A stretch of DNA of 64,000 nucleotides from Scandinavium hiltneri (GCF_024764835.1 NZ_JALIGE010000071.1:186001-250000), one strand, 5' to 3'; counted from the first letter of the stretch, positions 25,231 through 32,419 are shown. The notes: generated by a model not told the origin, from the sequence alone. Numbers and translations are program-made.

Positions 25231-25256
25231 AAAAAACCCCGATAAATCGGGGCTTT
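25231..25256 (-). terminator. Terminator between metY and rimP
   Basis: On the minus strand CCCCGAT/ATCGGGG (7 bp) with a tight AA-type loop is followed by six T residues. It would release metY tRNA transcripts while part of the polymerase reads on into rimP-nusA, as described for E. coli. Confidence 0.85.
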
Positions 25257-25369
25257 AGATAACTGAACCCTACAACCGCAAATGCGGTCTGGAGTACTTT
25301 CCGTGAGAATTCTTTCAAATCCAGCGACGAATACGAAGAGTATATTTGAAAAAAAACTCAAAGGGAAAG

Positions 25370-25446
<77 letters not shown>

Positions 25447-25461
25447 CCTGAAACGTGGCAT

Positions 25462-25490
25462 ATTTTACTCATTCGGAGCAAAAAATGCAA
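25462..25490 (-). promoter_or_regulatory. metY operon sigma-70 promoter
   Basis: On the minus strand TTGCAT (25485-25490), 17 bp, TAAAAT (25462-25467) lies 15 nt upstream of the tRNA 5' end. It drives metY-rimP-nusA and the following genes. It diverges from the argG promoter; in E. coli the two are coupled through ArgR and CRP (Krin and colleagues). Confidence 0.85.
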
Positions 25491-25503
25491 ATACTGCTGG
25501 GAT

Positions 25504-25522
25504 TTGGTACCGAGGACGGGAC
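25504..25522 (+). repeat. 19-bp fragment of a tRNA-Leu 3' end
   Basis: TTGGTACCGAGGACGGGAC here matches 18 of 19 bases at 30430-30448, the 3' end of leuU with its CCA, in the same orientation. The similarity stops abruptly after this stretch, and the rest of a tRNA is absent. It may be a remnant of a tRNA gene or of an integration site. Confidence 0.6.
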
Positions 25523-25542
25523 GTAAAACCGGCCTGTAGTAT

Positions 25543-25560
25543 ATTGAATTTTCATCGGTT
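25543..25560. promoter_or_regulatory. Distal ARG-box-like site upstream of metY/argG
   Basis: ATTGAATTTTCATCGGTT matches 14 of 18 positions of the ArgR consensus (WNTGAATWWWWATTCANW); its left half is perfect. A second weaker match follows at 25560-25577. The region between divergent argG and metY is bound by ArgR in E. coli. Confidence 0.4.
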
Positions 25561-25689
25561 ATGTCAACTCATTCATATTGACATTTGATGAAGCATAAAA
25601 ACCCTGCTGTTATGCATAATGTTATAGGCGTTCGCAGGGATTTTTTCCGCTAACACGCATGAATCACTTCCTGTTCCAGAAAAAAGATG

Positions 25690-25740
25690 ATTAAATGAAA
25701 ACTCACTTATTTTGCATAAACATGCAGTAAAGCGTAAACA
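25690..25740 (+). promoter_or_regulatory. argG promoter with two tandem ARG boxes
   Basis: Two 18-bp sites, 25690-25707 and 25711-25728, each match 15 of 18 ArgR consensus positions and are 3 bp apart, the spacing needed for one ArgR hexamer. The second covers a candidate -35 (TTGCAT, 25712-25717), with TAAACA (25735-25740) as -10 after 17 bp. Arginine-dependent repression of argG is expected. Confidence 0.65.
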
Positions 25741-25778
25741 CTTACCTTCTCACAGTCTGGCAAGCAGGGTTTTACTTT

Positions 25779-27125
25779 ATGACGACGATTCTCAAGCATC
25801 TTCCATCTGGTCAACGTATTGGTATCGCTTTCTCCGGTGGTCTGGACACCAGTGCCGCACTGCTGTGGATGCGAAAAAAAGGAGCGGTCCCGTACGCTTA
25901 CACCGCCAACCTCGGTCAGCCCGATGAAGAAGACTACGATGCTATCCCACGTCGCGCGATGGAATACGGCGCTGAAAATGCACGCCTTATCGATTGCCGT
26001 AAGCAGCTCGTGGCAGAAGGCATTGCCGCTATCCAGTGTGGTGCATTCCATAACACCACTGGCGGACTGACCTATTTCAACACCACGCCTCTCGGACGCG
26101 CGGTGACTGGCACCATGCTGGTCTCTGCAATGAAAGAAGACGGCGTCAACATCTGGGGCGACGGCAGCACCTATAAAGGCAACGATATTGAACGTTTCTA
26201 TCGCTACGGCCTGCTGACCAACGCCGAGCTGAAAATTTACAAACCGTGGCTTGATACCGATTTCATCGACGAGCTCGGCGGCCGTCTGGAAATGTCCGAG
26301 TTTATGATTGCCTGCGGTTTCGACTACAAAATGTCGGTCGAAAAAGCCTACTCTACCGATTCCAACATGCTGGGCGCGACTCACGAAGCCAAAGACCTGG
26401 AATTCCTGAACTCCAGCGTCAAAATTGTGAACCCGATTATGGGCGTTAAGTTCTGGGACGAGAACGTTAAGATCCCGGCAGAAGAAGTCACTATCCGCTT
26501 CGAGCAGGGTCACCCAGTAGCGCTGAACGGCAAAACCTTCAAAGATGACGTGGAGATGATGCTGGAAGCCAACCGCATTGGTGGCCGTCACGGTCTGGGC
26601 ATGAGCGATCAGATTGAAAACCGCATCATTGAAGCCAAGAGCCGTGGGATCTATGAAGCGCCGGGCATGGCTCTGCTGCACATTGCTTATGAGCGTCTGC
26701 TGACTGGTATTCACAACGAAGATACTATTGAACAATATCACGCTCATGGCCGTCAGTTAGGTCGTCTGCTGTACCAGGGCCGCTGGTTCGATTCCCAGGC
26801 GCTGATGCTGCGTGATGCACTTCAGCGTTGGGTTGCCAGCGCCATTACCGGTGAAGTCACGCTGGAACTGCGTCGTGGTAACGACTATTCCATCCTGAAT
26901 ACCGTTTCTGACAATCTCACCTATAAAGCAGAACGTCTGACGATGGAAAAAGGTGACTCCGTGTTCTCGCCTGATGATCGTATTGGCCAGTTGACCATGC
27001 GTAATCTGGATATTACCGATACCCGCGAGAAGCTGCTGGGTTACGCGAAGAGCGGCCTGCTGTCCGCCTCTTCCGGTAATGGGCTTCCACAGGTAGAGAA
27101 TCTGGATAGCCAGACGAAGAAATAA
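25779..27125 (+). CDS. argG: Argininosuccinate synthase
   Basis: ArgG, 448 residues, condenses citrulline and aspartate with ATP to argininosuccinate, the penultimate step of arginine synthesis. The N-type ATP pyrophosphatase P-loop AFSGGLDTS is at residues 17-25. The conserved GDGSTYKGNDIERFYRYG segment that contacts substrate lies near 126-143. Only the extreme C-terminus differs from E. coli. It is transcribed alone, from an ARG-box promoter to a strong terminator. Confidence 0.98.
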   Translation: MTTILKHLPSGQRIGIAFSGGLDTSAALLWMRKKGAVPYAYTANLGQPDEEDYDAIPRRAMEYGAENARLIDCRKQLVAEGIAAIQCGAFHNTTGGLTYFNTTPLGRAVTGTMLVSAMKEDGVNIWGDGSTYKGNDIERFYRYGLLTNAELKIYKPWLDTDFIDELGGRLEMSEFMIACGFDYKMSVEKAYSTDSNMLGATHEAKDLEFLNSSVKIVNPIMGVKFWDENVKIPAEEVTIRFEQGHPVALNGKTFKDDVEMMLEANRIGGRHGLGMSDQIENRIIEAKSRGIYEAPGMALLHIAYERLLTGIHNEDTIEQYHAHGRQLGRLLYQGRWFDSQALMLRDALQRWVASAITGEVTLELRRGNDYSILNTVSDNLTYKAERLTMEKGDSVFSPDDRIGQLTMRNLDITDTREKLLGYAKSGLLSASSGNGLPQVENLDSQTKK

Positions 27126-27135
27126 GACCCTCTCT

Positions 27136-27165
27136 AAGGCCGGATATCCGGCCTTTATTATTTTT
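27136..27165 (+). terminator. argG intrinsic terminator
   Basis: AAGGCCGGAT/ATCCGGCCTT is a perfect self-complementary 20-mer followed by TATTATTTTT, starting 11 nt after the argG stop. Confidence 0.85.
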
Positions 27166-27312
27166 GTACCGAAAAAAGATTGCCAACGCCTGACTTTTTT
27201 CATCCATAACGCATGTTTGAGTCTATTTTACCTGTCGGTATCCCTGCGAGTGCATTACCATGTCTTCTATAACTTCTGACGGAAGAAATCGTCATTATTC
27301 ATGAGGATCTCT

Positions 27313-27942
27313 ATGCACCTTACACCACCTATTCGCCCCCAGGAGGCAATAAATCGACTCCTTGAGGCACTTGAACCCTTCGCTACGCCTGTTAACGTGG
27401 TCCCAAGAAAAAAACTGAACTGGCATTACAAAGGCAAACAACAAGTCTGGCTCTGTAAGGAAGGGGAAGTCTCAATCCTCCGTGCGTCCGATGGATTGCT
27501 GATGATTACGGTCTATGAAGGACACATTTTTGGCGCGGCAGAAATTTTGCAGCCAATGCGGGGTCATGTTCTGCGCGCAGAGACCGAATGTTCGCTCTCG
27601 CGCATTGATGCCGAAGAAGCACTTCGCATTTTCCGGGAACAAAACCTTTGGGAAGATGTCACATCTCTGCTGGCATACCATACTGCGTATCTCGCTTACC
27701 GCGATGCACTGGTTTTACAGCAGCGAACCTATGCGGTTATTCGCAATCATCTGATGGAAATGATTCTCCTTCCTGAAGATATGCGAATGAGAATTTCGAT
27801 TCTCGATTATATACAAGACAGGACACATCTCTCGCGCAGCAGTATTTTGAACGTGTTATCCGCCCTGAAGAAAGGGAAATACATTCAATTTATTCGCGGC
27901 GGATATTTGCAGCATATTGAATCCCTGCCAGAGAAATTCTAA
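27313..27942 (+). CDS. IprA/YaiV-like winged-helix (CRP-type) transcriptional regulator
   Basis: This 209-residue protein has a cyclic-nucleotide-binding-like beta-roll (about residues 15-130) and a C-terminal helix-turn-helix. The C-terminal part MRMRISILDYIQDRTHLSRSS...LSALKKGKYI...LPEKF closely resembles that of E. coli IprA (YaiV), a regulator linked to oxidative stress. No cAMP-contacting Arg-Ser motif is evident, so the ligand is unknown. The start ATG 27313 follows GAGGA by 5 nt; an upstream in-frame ATG (27301) lacks such a site. E. coli has yhbX at this location, so this gene is accessory. It probably controls its neighbours, which is inference. Confidence 0.8.
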   Translation: MHLTPPIRPQEAINRLLEALEPFATPVNVVPRKKLNWHYKGKQQVWLCKEGEVSILRASDGLLMITVYEGHIFGAAEILQPMRGHVLRAETECSLSRIDAEEALRIFREQNLWEDVTSLLAYHTAYLAYRDALVLQQRTYAVIRNHLMEMILLPEDMRMRISILDYIQDRTHLSRSSILNVLSALKKGKYIQFIRGGYLQHIESLPEKF

Positions 27943-27953
27943 TCACACAGAAA

Positions 27954-27988
27954 CCTTCGGCCATATAAATAACAGCCGAGGGTTTTTT
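27954..27988 (+). terminator. Terminator of the IprA-like regulator gene
   Basis: CCTTCGGC/GCCGAGGG (8 bp including one G-U) with a 13-nt loop is followed by six T residues. It separates the regulator from the OmpA-like gene, so the latter needs its own promoter. Confidence 0.75.
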
Positions 27989-28031
27989 ACATTTCAAAAC
28001 ATCTGCAAATCTCTCGACAATAAATCGTCTA

Positions 28032-28048
28032 AAATCCAGCCTGGATTT
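28032..28048. promoter_or_regulatory. Perfect 17-bp palindrome upstream of the OmpA-like gene
   Basis: AAATCCAG-C-CTGGATTT is an inverted repeat with 8-bp perfect arms around one base. It ends 20 bp before a candidate -35 of the OmpA-like gene, a position typical of an activator or repressor site. No known regulator was matched with confidence. The adjacent IprA-like protein is an obvious candidate. Confidence 0.55.
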
Positions 28049-28067
28049 AAATTTAAACTTCTTAAAA

Positions 28068-28095
28068 TTAACAGAAAATAAAAATCATCTATATC
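28068..28095 (+). promoter_or_regulatory. Candidate promoter of the OmpA-like gene
   Basis: TTAACA (28068-28073), 16 bp, TATATC (28090-28095) lies in an A/T-rich stretch. It would give a 5' UTR of about 57 nt before the ATG, which follows AGGATTAAGG. Both hexamers are only moderate. Confidence 0.45.
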
Positions 28096-28159
28096 TTAGC
28101 GACCTACGCTATTCATCAACTTTTAAGTTTTTGACTTCAAAATAGGATTAAGGTTCAAA

Positions 28160-29191
28160 ATGAAAAAGACGCTTGTCGCTCTGATTGTTTTAAACGCGTG
28201 CGCAGTTTCTTCCGCATTCGCAGCTGGTAACGCAAATACCTGGTACGCCGGTGCTAAATTCGGTTGGTCTCATTACGCTGACGTCAGCGGCAACAAAGAT
28301 TTCAACGACAGCCTGGCGGCTTCTAACGACTTCAACGTTGATCACGATAACGTTGGCGGCGGTGTATTTGGTGGCTACCAGATCACCAACTGGCTGGCAG
28401 TTGAAGGTGGTTACGACTACCTGGGCAACATGCAGTTCAACGGTAACAACGGCGTAAACGGCGCTAAAATGAAGAGCCAGGGCCTGCAGCTGTCTCTGAA
28501 AACCAGCTACGCTCTGACTGATGACTGGGATCTGTACGGTCGTTTCGGTGCGATGGGTTACCGTGCTGAGACAGACGTTGCTGGTAAGAACAAATTCGAA
28601 ACTGGCGTGCGTCCAGTGGTTGCTGCTGGTACCGAATATGCCTTCACCAAAAACTGGGCTGGCCGTCTGGAATACCAGTGGGTTAGCAACGTCGGCAACT
28701 CTAACCAGATCGGTCTGAGCTCAGACGTTCACTCCGTGACCGCTGGCATCGTATATCGCTTCGGCCAGAACGACGACGTAGCACCAGTCGTTGCTGCCGC
28801 ACCCGCTCCAGAAGTTAAAACCTTCAACCTGAAGTCTGACGTGATGTTCGGTTACGATTCCGCCGCGCTGACTGACGAAGGCAAAGCTGCAATCGACCAA
28901 CTGTATAACTCTCCAGAAATGCAGGCTGCTAAAGACAAAAACACCACCGTAATCGGCTACAGCGACCGTACGGGTCAGGCTGAATACAACCAGCAGCTCT
29001 CTGCACGTCGTGCACAGGCCGTTGCTGACCAGCTGGTAGCCGATGGCATGCCTGCAGCAAACATTCAGACCGAAGGCCGTGGCGCCAGCGATTCTGTAAC
29101 CGGTAACTCGTGTGACAACCAGTCCGGCAATGCGCTGATCAACTGCCTGTCCCCAGATCGCCGTGTAGTGGTACAGATCTCCGGTCAGTAA
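28160..29191 (+). CDS. OmpA-family outer-membrane protein (second OmpA paralogue)
   Basis: This 343-residue protein has full OmpA architecture. A signal peptide (1-21, ending SAFA) precedes an 8-stranded beta-barrel (about 22-203) with NTWYAGAKFGWSHY and RLEYQWVSNVG, a Pro/Ala hinge (about 207-218) and a periplasmic peptidoglycan-binding OmpA_C domain (about 222-343). The domain keeps GYSDRTG (D269) and LSARRAQ (R283/R284), the diaminopimelate-binding positions of the family, and a Cys pair (C318, C329). The extracellular loops differ from E. coli OmpA. Genuine ompA lies elsewhere in enterobacteria (near sulA), so this is a paralogue. Its role (adhesion, immunity, membrane-wall anchoring) is unknown. 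Confidence 0.88.
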   Translation: MKKTLVALIVLNACAVSSAFAAGNANTWYAGAKFGWSHYADVSGNKDFNDSLAASNDFNVDHDNVGGGVFGGYQITNWLAVEGGYDYLGNMQFNGNNGVNGAKMKSQGLQLSLKTSYALTDDWDLYGRFGAMGYRAETDVAGKNKFETGVRPVVAAGTEYAFTKNWAGRLEYQWVSNVGNSNQIGLSSDVHSVTAGIVYRFGQNDDVAPVVAAAPAPEVKTFNLKSDVMFGYDSAALTDEGKAAIDQLYNSPEMQAAKDKNTTVIGYSDRTGQAEYNQQLSARRAQAVADQLVADGMPAANIQTEGRGASDSVTGNSCDNQSGNALINCLSPDRRVVVQISGQ

Positions 29192-29225
29192 GCATTACTC
29201 GCGATAGCAAACACTTGATTTATTT

Positions 29226-29252
29226 GCCCGATCATACGTATCGGGCTTTTTT
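29226..29252 (+). terminator. Terminator of the OmpA-like gene
   Basis: GCCCGAT/ATCGGGC (7 bp) with a 7-nt loop is followed by six T residues, 35 nt after the stop. Confidence 0.85.
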
Positions 29253-29270
29253 ATAGCTGAAGGATCACCC

Positions 29271-29822
29271 ATGCGTATGTTAAAGCTAAAAGCGGCTTTG
29301 CTGGTTGCCGCACTCGGCACCGCTGTGGCTGCCAATGCATCTATCAATCTCCACGGTGAAGCCGGAACTGAATTTACTAATCTGTCCGCCAGTTTCGGTG
29401 CGAACGATCCCGGCCTGACGTTCAATGGCAACTGGGCCCACAGCGACGACGATGGCGATGTTGCCGGCCTGGGAATGGGCTTCAACCTGCCGTTAGGTCC
29501 TGTGCTGTTTACCGTAGGCGGTAAAGCACTGTACCTGAACCCGAAGGACGGTGACGAAGGTTATGCGGTCGCAGTTGGCGGCGGCGCACAGGTTCCTCTG
29601 GGCGACTTCATCACCGTGTTTGGCGACTACTACTACTCTCCAGATTCACTCTCAAGCGGCGTGGATGACTACGTCGAAGCGAACGCAGGCGTGCGTGTGC
29701 GCATCATTAAATCGGTGAGTATTGAGGGCGGGTATCGCTATATGGATATGGCGGGTAAGAACGGACACCGTGACAACAAATTAGCTGACGGCGCCTATGC
29801 CGGTGTTAACTTCAGCTTCTAA
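29271..29822 (+). CDS. YfaZ-family outer-membrane protein
   Basis: This 183-residue protein is strongly similar to E. coli YfaZ (about 180 aa), a predicted small outer-membrane beta-barrel of unknown function. A signal peptide (about 1-23, ending NAS/VAANA) is followed by alternating amphipathic strands. Segments such as GNWAHSDDDGDVAGLGMGFNLPLGP, YYYSPDSLSSGVDDY and SIEGGYRYMDMAGKNGHRDN are family hallmarks, and it ends in aromatic Phe (FSF), as outer-membrane barrels do. It begins 18 nt after the OmpA-like terminator, with AAGGATC as ribosome-binding site, and may be expressed by readthrough. It is part of the accessory cassette. Confidence 0.85.
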   Translation: MRMLKLKAALLVAALGTAVAANASINLHGEAGTEFTNLSASFGANDPGLTFNGNWAHSDDDGDVAGLGMGFNLPLGPVLFTVGGKALYLNPKDGDEGYAVAVGGGAQVPLGDFITVFGDYYYSPDSLSSGVDDYVEANAGVRVRIIKSVSIEGGYRYMDMAGKNGHRDNKLADGAYAGVNFSF

Positions 29823-29831
29823 ATGATTTCA

Positions 29832-29856
29832 GAGATTGCCGGCGACCGGCAATCTC
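29832..29856. terminator. Bidirectional hairpin between yfaZ-like gene and lipoprotein gene
   Basis: GAGATTGCCGG/CCGGCAATCTC forms a perfect 11-bp stem with a CGA loop between two convergent genes. Flanking T-tracts are weak (CATTTC on the plus strand). Confidence 0.6.
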
Positions 29857-29873
29857 CATTTCACCCACCCTTC

Positions 29874-30272
29874 TCAGGCAGTACCGCTCAGTGGTTTCAA
29901 CATCTCATTGATGGCTTTCAATCCTACGACATTCCCTTCTTTACGATAGGTTTCATTCATCGCGGAAATTTGTTCCAGTTTAGATAACGCCGCAAATACC
30001 CGATGAGCATCACTGTGAGTATCCAAAACTTCGGATGGACTGACATCATCGCCCATATTTGTCTTCAACGTGTATTGTAACTCACTCAGTCGCGTCGCGT
30101 TTTCTTTATAACAATTATTCACGGCAGTGGTATCAGTTGCCGGGTTATTTGGCGCCTGGACGACAGGCACCGACATGTCCTGTATTTCTTTCACAGAGGT
30201 TAAAGAGGACGAACTGCTGCACGCGGTCAGCATTAATATTCCCGTCAGGGTCACGATTCTGGATATATTCAT
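29874..30272 (-). CDS. Small lipoprotein of unknown function
   Basis: I do not recognise this 132-residue protein. It has a clear lipoprotein signal peptide ending LMLTAC, with Cys18 followed by five serines. Asp is absent at +2, which favours outer-membrane sorting. The mature part is hydrophilic: a short Pro/Asn/Thr segment (residues about 35-48), one further Cys (NNCYKEN), then predicted helices. It has its own start after a purine-rich region and runs convergent to the yfaZ-like gene. With two neighbouring outer-membrane proteins it suggests an envelope cassette. Confidence 0.72.
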   Translation of the reverse strand: MNISRIVTLTGILMLTACSSSSSLTSVKEIQDMSVPVVQAPNNPATDTTAVNNCYKENATRLSELQYTLKTNMGDDVSPSEVLDTHSDAHRVFAALSKLEQISAMNETYRKEGNVVGLKAINEMLKPLSGTA

Positions 30273-30392
30273 GACGTCTTCGTTCCTGCATTTGATGTAA
30301 AAATAGACGAAGCCGACTTTAGCTATTATTGGAAGAACTCAACAGGAGAGATTTGTTTATAAAAAAACTAAGGAAGTAAAAAGGACAAAAAC

Positions 30393-30421
30393 AAAAAAAG
30401 ACGTCTTTCGACGTCTTTTTT
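30393..30421. terminator. secG-leuU intrinsic terminator
   Basis: AAAAAAGACGTC/GACGTCTTTTTT is a long perfect inverted repeat with a TTTC loop, 10 nt after the tRNA 3' end. On the minus strand it terminates secG-leuU; the T-tracts allow activity in both directions. Confidence 0.85.
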
Positions 30422-30430
30422 CTGGAATAT

Positions 30431-30517
30431 TGGTACCGAGGATGGGACTCGAACCCACAAGCCCGTTAGGGCACTACCACCTCAAGGTAGCGTGTCTACC
30501 AATTCCACCACCTCGGT
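30431..30517 (-). tRNA. leuU: tRNA-Leu (GAG)
   Basis: An 87-nt class II tRNA with encoded CCA spans 30517 to 30431. The anticodon stem-loop is CTACC-TTGAGGT-GGTAG with anticodon GAG; the long variable arm is TGCCCTAACGGGCTTGT and the T-arm is GGGTTCGAGTCCC. The acceptor 5' base is A, pairing with T, where E. coli leuU has G, as I recall it. It lies 10 nt after secG, the E. coli order. Its 3' end is partly duplicated at 25504-25522. Confidence 0.97.
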
Positions 30518-30527
30518 ACTGAGATAC

Positions 30528-30857
30528 TTAGTGCGGGATATCGCTACTCGGCTGTGCCGGTGCTGCTGGCTGAGTCTGCTCCGATTTAGGTGCAGTCAGG
30601 TTATCCCACTCGCTTCCTTTGTTGGTCTTATTGGTATTGAGGTTACCCAGTACCAGACTGATGATGAAGAACAGCGTCGCCAGAACTCCGGTCATGCGGG
30701 TCATGAAATTACCAGAACCACTTGAGCCAAACAGTGTAGCGGATGCGCCTGCTCCGAAGGAGGCTCCCATATCAGCGCCTTTACCCTGCTGCAGCATGAT
30801 CAGACCAACGAGGCCAATCGCAACAAGAAGGAAAACGACCAGAAGAGCTTCGTACAT
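30528..30857 (-). CDS. secG: Preprotein translocase subunit SecG
   Basis: SecG, 109 residues, is the small two-helix membrane subunit of SecYEG. Membrane segments are at residues about 2-23 (YEALLVVFLLVAIGLVG) and 52-75. The conserved QQGKGADMGASFGAGASATLFGSSG starts at residue 23. The ATG at 30855-30857 gives the family N-terminus; the reading frame open to 31019 is not coding-like. The Thr/Pro/Gln-rich C-terminus is normal. Confidence 0.97.
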   Translation of the reverse strand: MYEALLVVFLLVAIGLVGLIMLQQGKGADMGASFGAGASATLFGSSGSGNFMTRMTGVLATLFFIISLVLGNLNTNKTNKGSEWDNLTAPKSEQTQPAAPAQPSSDIPH

Positions 30858-31037
30858 AATCAACCTGTTCCTTGCGGTACTACCGCATACCAATTGCTTC
30901 AACCAAAAGCGGGACGTTTTAATGTTTCCCACTGAAGCGGGTGTGAATACTAACCAAAGCGAATCGGCTTCGCAAGGGCAATTTTGATGCATTGTATCAA
31001 GTGCAGAAAAAAACAGCAAAAACCGATCTACTGTTCA

Positions 31038-31065
31038 ACAAAAAGGCGACAAAAGCCGCCTTTTT
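31038..31065 (-). terminator. Terminator between glmM and secG
   Basis: On the minus strand AAAAAGGCG/CGCCTTTTT frames a short loop and ends in a T-run, 17-44 nt after the glmM stop. secG therefore also needs a promoter in 30858-31037, which I could not define. Confidence 0.7.
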
Positions 31066-31081
31066 AGACAGTTAACGCGAA

Positions 31082-32419
31082 TTACACAGCCTTAACCGCA
31101 TCGGCGATGCGGTTGGCAAAGGCATTCACCTGCGCTTCGTCTTCACCTTCAACCATGACGCGAATCAACGGCTCGGTACCCGATTTACGCAACAGGACAC
31201 GACCACGGCTGCCCAGCGCGGCTTCCACGTCTGCCGTTACGCTTTTCACGCTGTCGTGTTCCAGTGGGTTTACGCCGCCATCGGTGTAGCGGACGTTGAC
31301 CAGTACCTGCGGGAACATTTTCATACCACTGCACAAATCTTGCAGAGTCAGATGATTACGCGCAATCGCCGCCACAACCTGCAACGCCGCTACGATACCG
31401 TCTCCGGTGGTGGTTTTATCCAGCAGGATAACGTGGCCGGAGTTTTCCGCCCCGATACGCCAGCCTTTTTCCTGCATTTTTTCCAGCACGTAGCGGTCGC
31501 CCACTTTCGCGCGGGTAAACGGAATGCCCAGCTGTTTAAGCGCCACTTCCAGACCCATGTTGCTCATCAACGTCCCAACCGCGCCACCGCGCAGCTGGCC
31601 CTGACGCAGCCCTTCACGGGCGATGATGTAGAGGATCTGATCGCCGTCGACTTTATTACCTTCATGGTCGACCATAATCACGCGGTCACCGTCGCCGTCA
31701 AAAGCGATACCTAAATGGGCTTTTTCTGCCAGCACACGAGCCTGCAGCGCACGGACGTCTGTTGCGCCGACTTCTTCATTGATGTTCAAACCGTTCGGTT
31801 CGCAGCCGATGGTGATCACCTGTGCACCGAGCTCACGGAACACATTCGGTGCAATGTGATAAGTTGCGCCGTTGGCACAATCGACAACAATTTTCAGCTC
31901 ATTAAGGCGCAGCTCATTCGGGAAGGTTGCCTTGCAAAACTCAATGTAACGCCCTGCAGCATCGACGATCCGGCTGGCCTTACCCAGTTCTGCGGAATCA
32001 ACGCAGGTGAGTTCTTTTTCCAGTTCAGCTTCAATCGCTTCTTCTACGGAATCCGGCAGTTTGGTACCGTCTATGGTGAAAAATTTGATGCCGTTGTCGT
32101 AGTACGGATTATGGGACGCAGAAATAACGATCCCTGCTTCAGCCCGGAACGTTCGGGTCAGATACGCCACCGCAGGGGTGGGCATTGGACCGGTAAAGGA
32201 CGCAGAAAGACCCGCTGCGGCAAGACCCGCTTCGAGCGCTGATTCCAGCATGTAGCCTGAAATACGGGTATCTTTGCCGATGATGACTTTACGCGAACCG
32301 TGACGAGCCAGCACTTTGCCAGCAGCAAAACCGAGTTTCAGGACGAAATCTGGGGTGATCGGGGAATCTCCCACGCGACCGCGAATGCCGTCGGTACCAA
32401 AATATTTACGGTTACTCAT
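31082..32419 (-). CDS. glmM: Phosphoglucosamine mutase GlmM
   Basis: GlmM, 445 residues, converts glucosamine-6-phosphate to glucosamine-1-phosphate for UDP-GlcNAc synthesis. The phosphorylated active-site serine is S102 in ISASHNPYYDNG. The metal-binding loop DGDGDR (about 241-246) and the sugar/phosphate loops GAENSGH (about 323) and RKSGTEPLIRVM (about 410) are present. It overlaps folP by 8 nt, so it is cotranscribed with the ftsH-folP genes. Confidence 0.98.
   Translation of the reverse strand: MSNRKYFGTDGIRGRVGDSPITPDFVLKLGFAAGKVLARHGSRKVIIGKDTRISGYMLESALEAGLAAAGLSASFTGPMPTPAVAYLTRTFRAEAGIVISASHNPYYDNGIKFFTIDGTKLPDSVEEAIEAELEKELTCVDSAELGKASRIVDAAGRYIEFCKATFPNELRLNELKIVVDCANGATYHIAPNVFRELGAQVITIGCEPNGLNINEEVGATDVRALQARVLAEKAHLGIAFDGDGDRVIMVDHEGNKVDGDQILYIIAREGLRQGQLRGGAVGTLMSNMGLEVALKQLGIPFTRAKVGDRYVLEKMQEKGWRIGAENSGHVILLDKTTTGDGIVAALQVVAAIARNHLTLQDLCSGMKMFPQVLVNVRYTDGGVNPLEHDSVKSVTADVEAALGSRGRVLLRKSGTEPLIRVMVEGEDEAQVNAFANRIADAVKAV

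Noticed and set aside
25707..26747. 346-codon open frame antisense to argG
   Set aside because: Shadow of argG; no conserved domain recognised and no promoter or ribosome-binding site.
29195..29485. 96-codon frame antisense to the yfaZ-like gene
   Set aside because: Overlaps a terminator and the 5' half of a gene with clear family motifs.
25504..30448. Complete integrative element bounded by tRNA-Leu direct repeats
   Set aside because: There is no integrase or mobility gene and the interval contains the core gene argG and the metY promoter. Only the repeat itself is reported.
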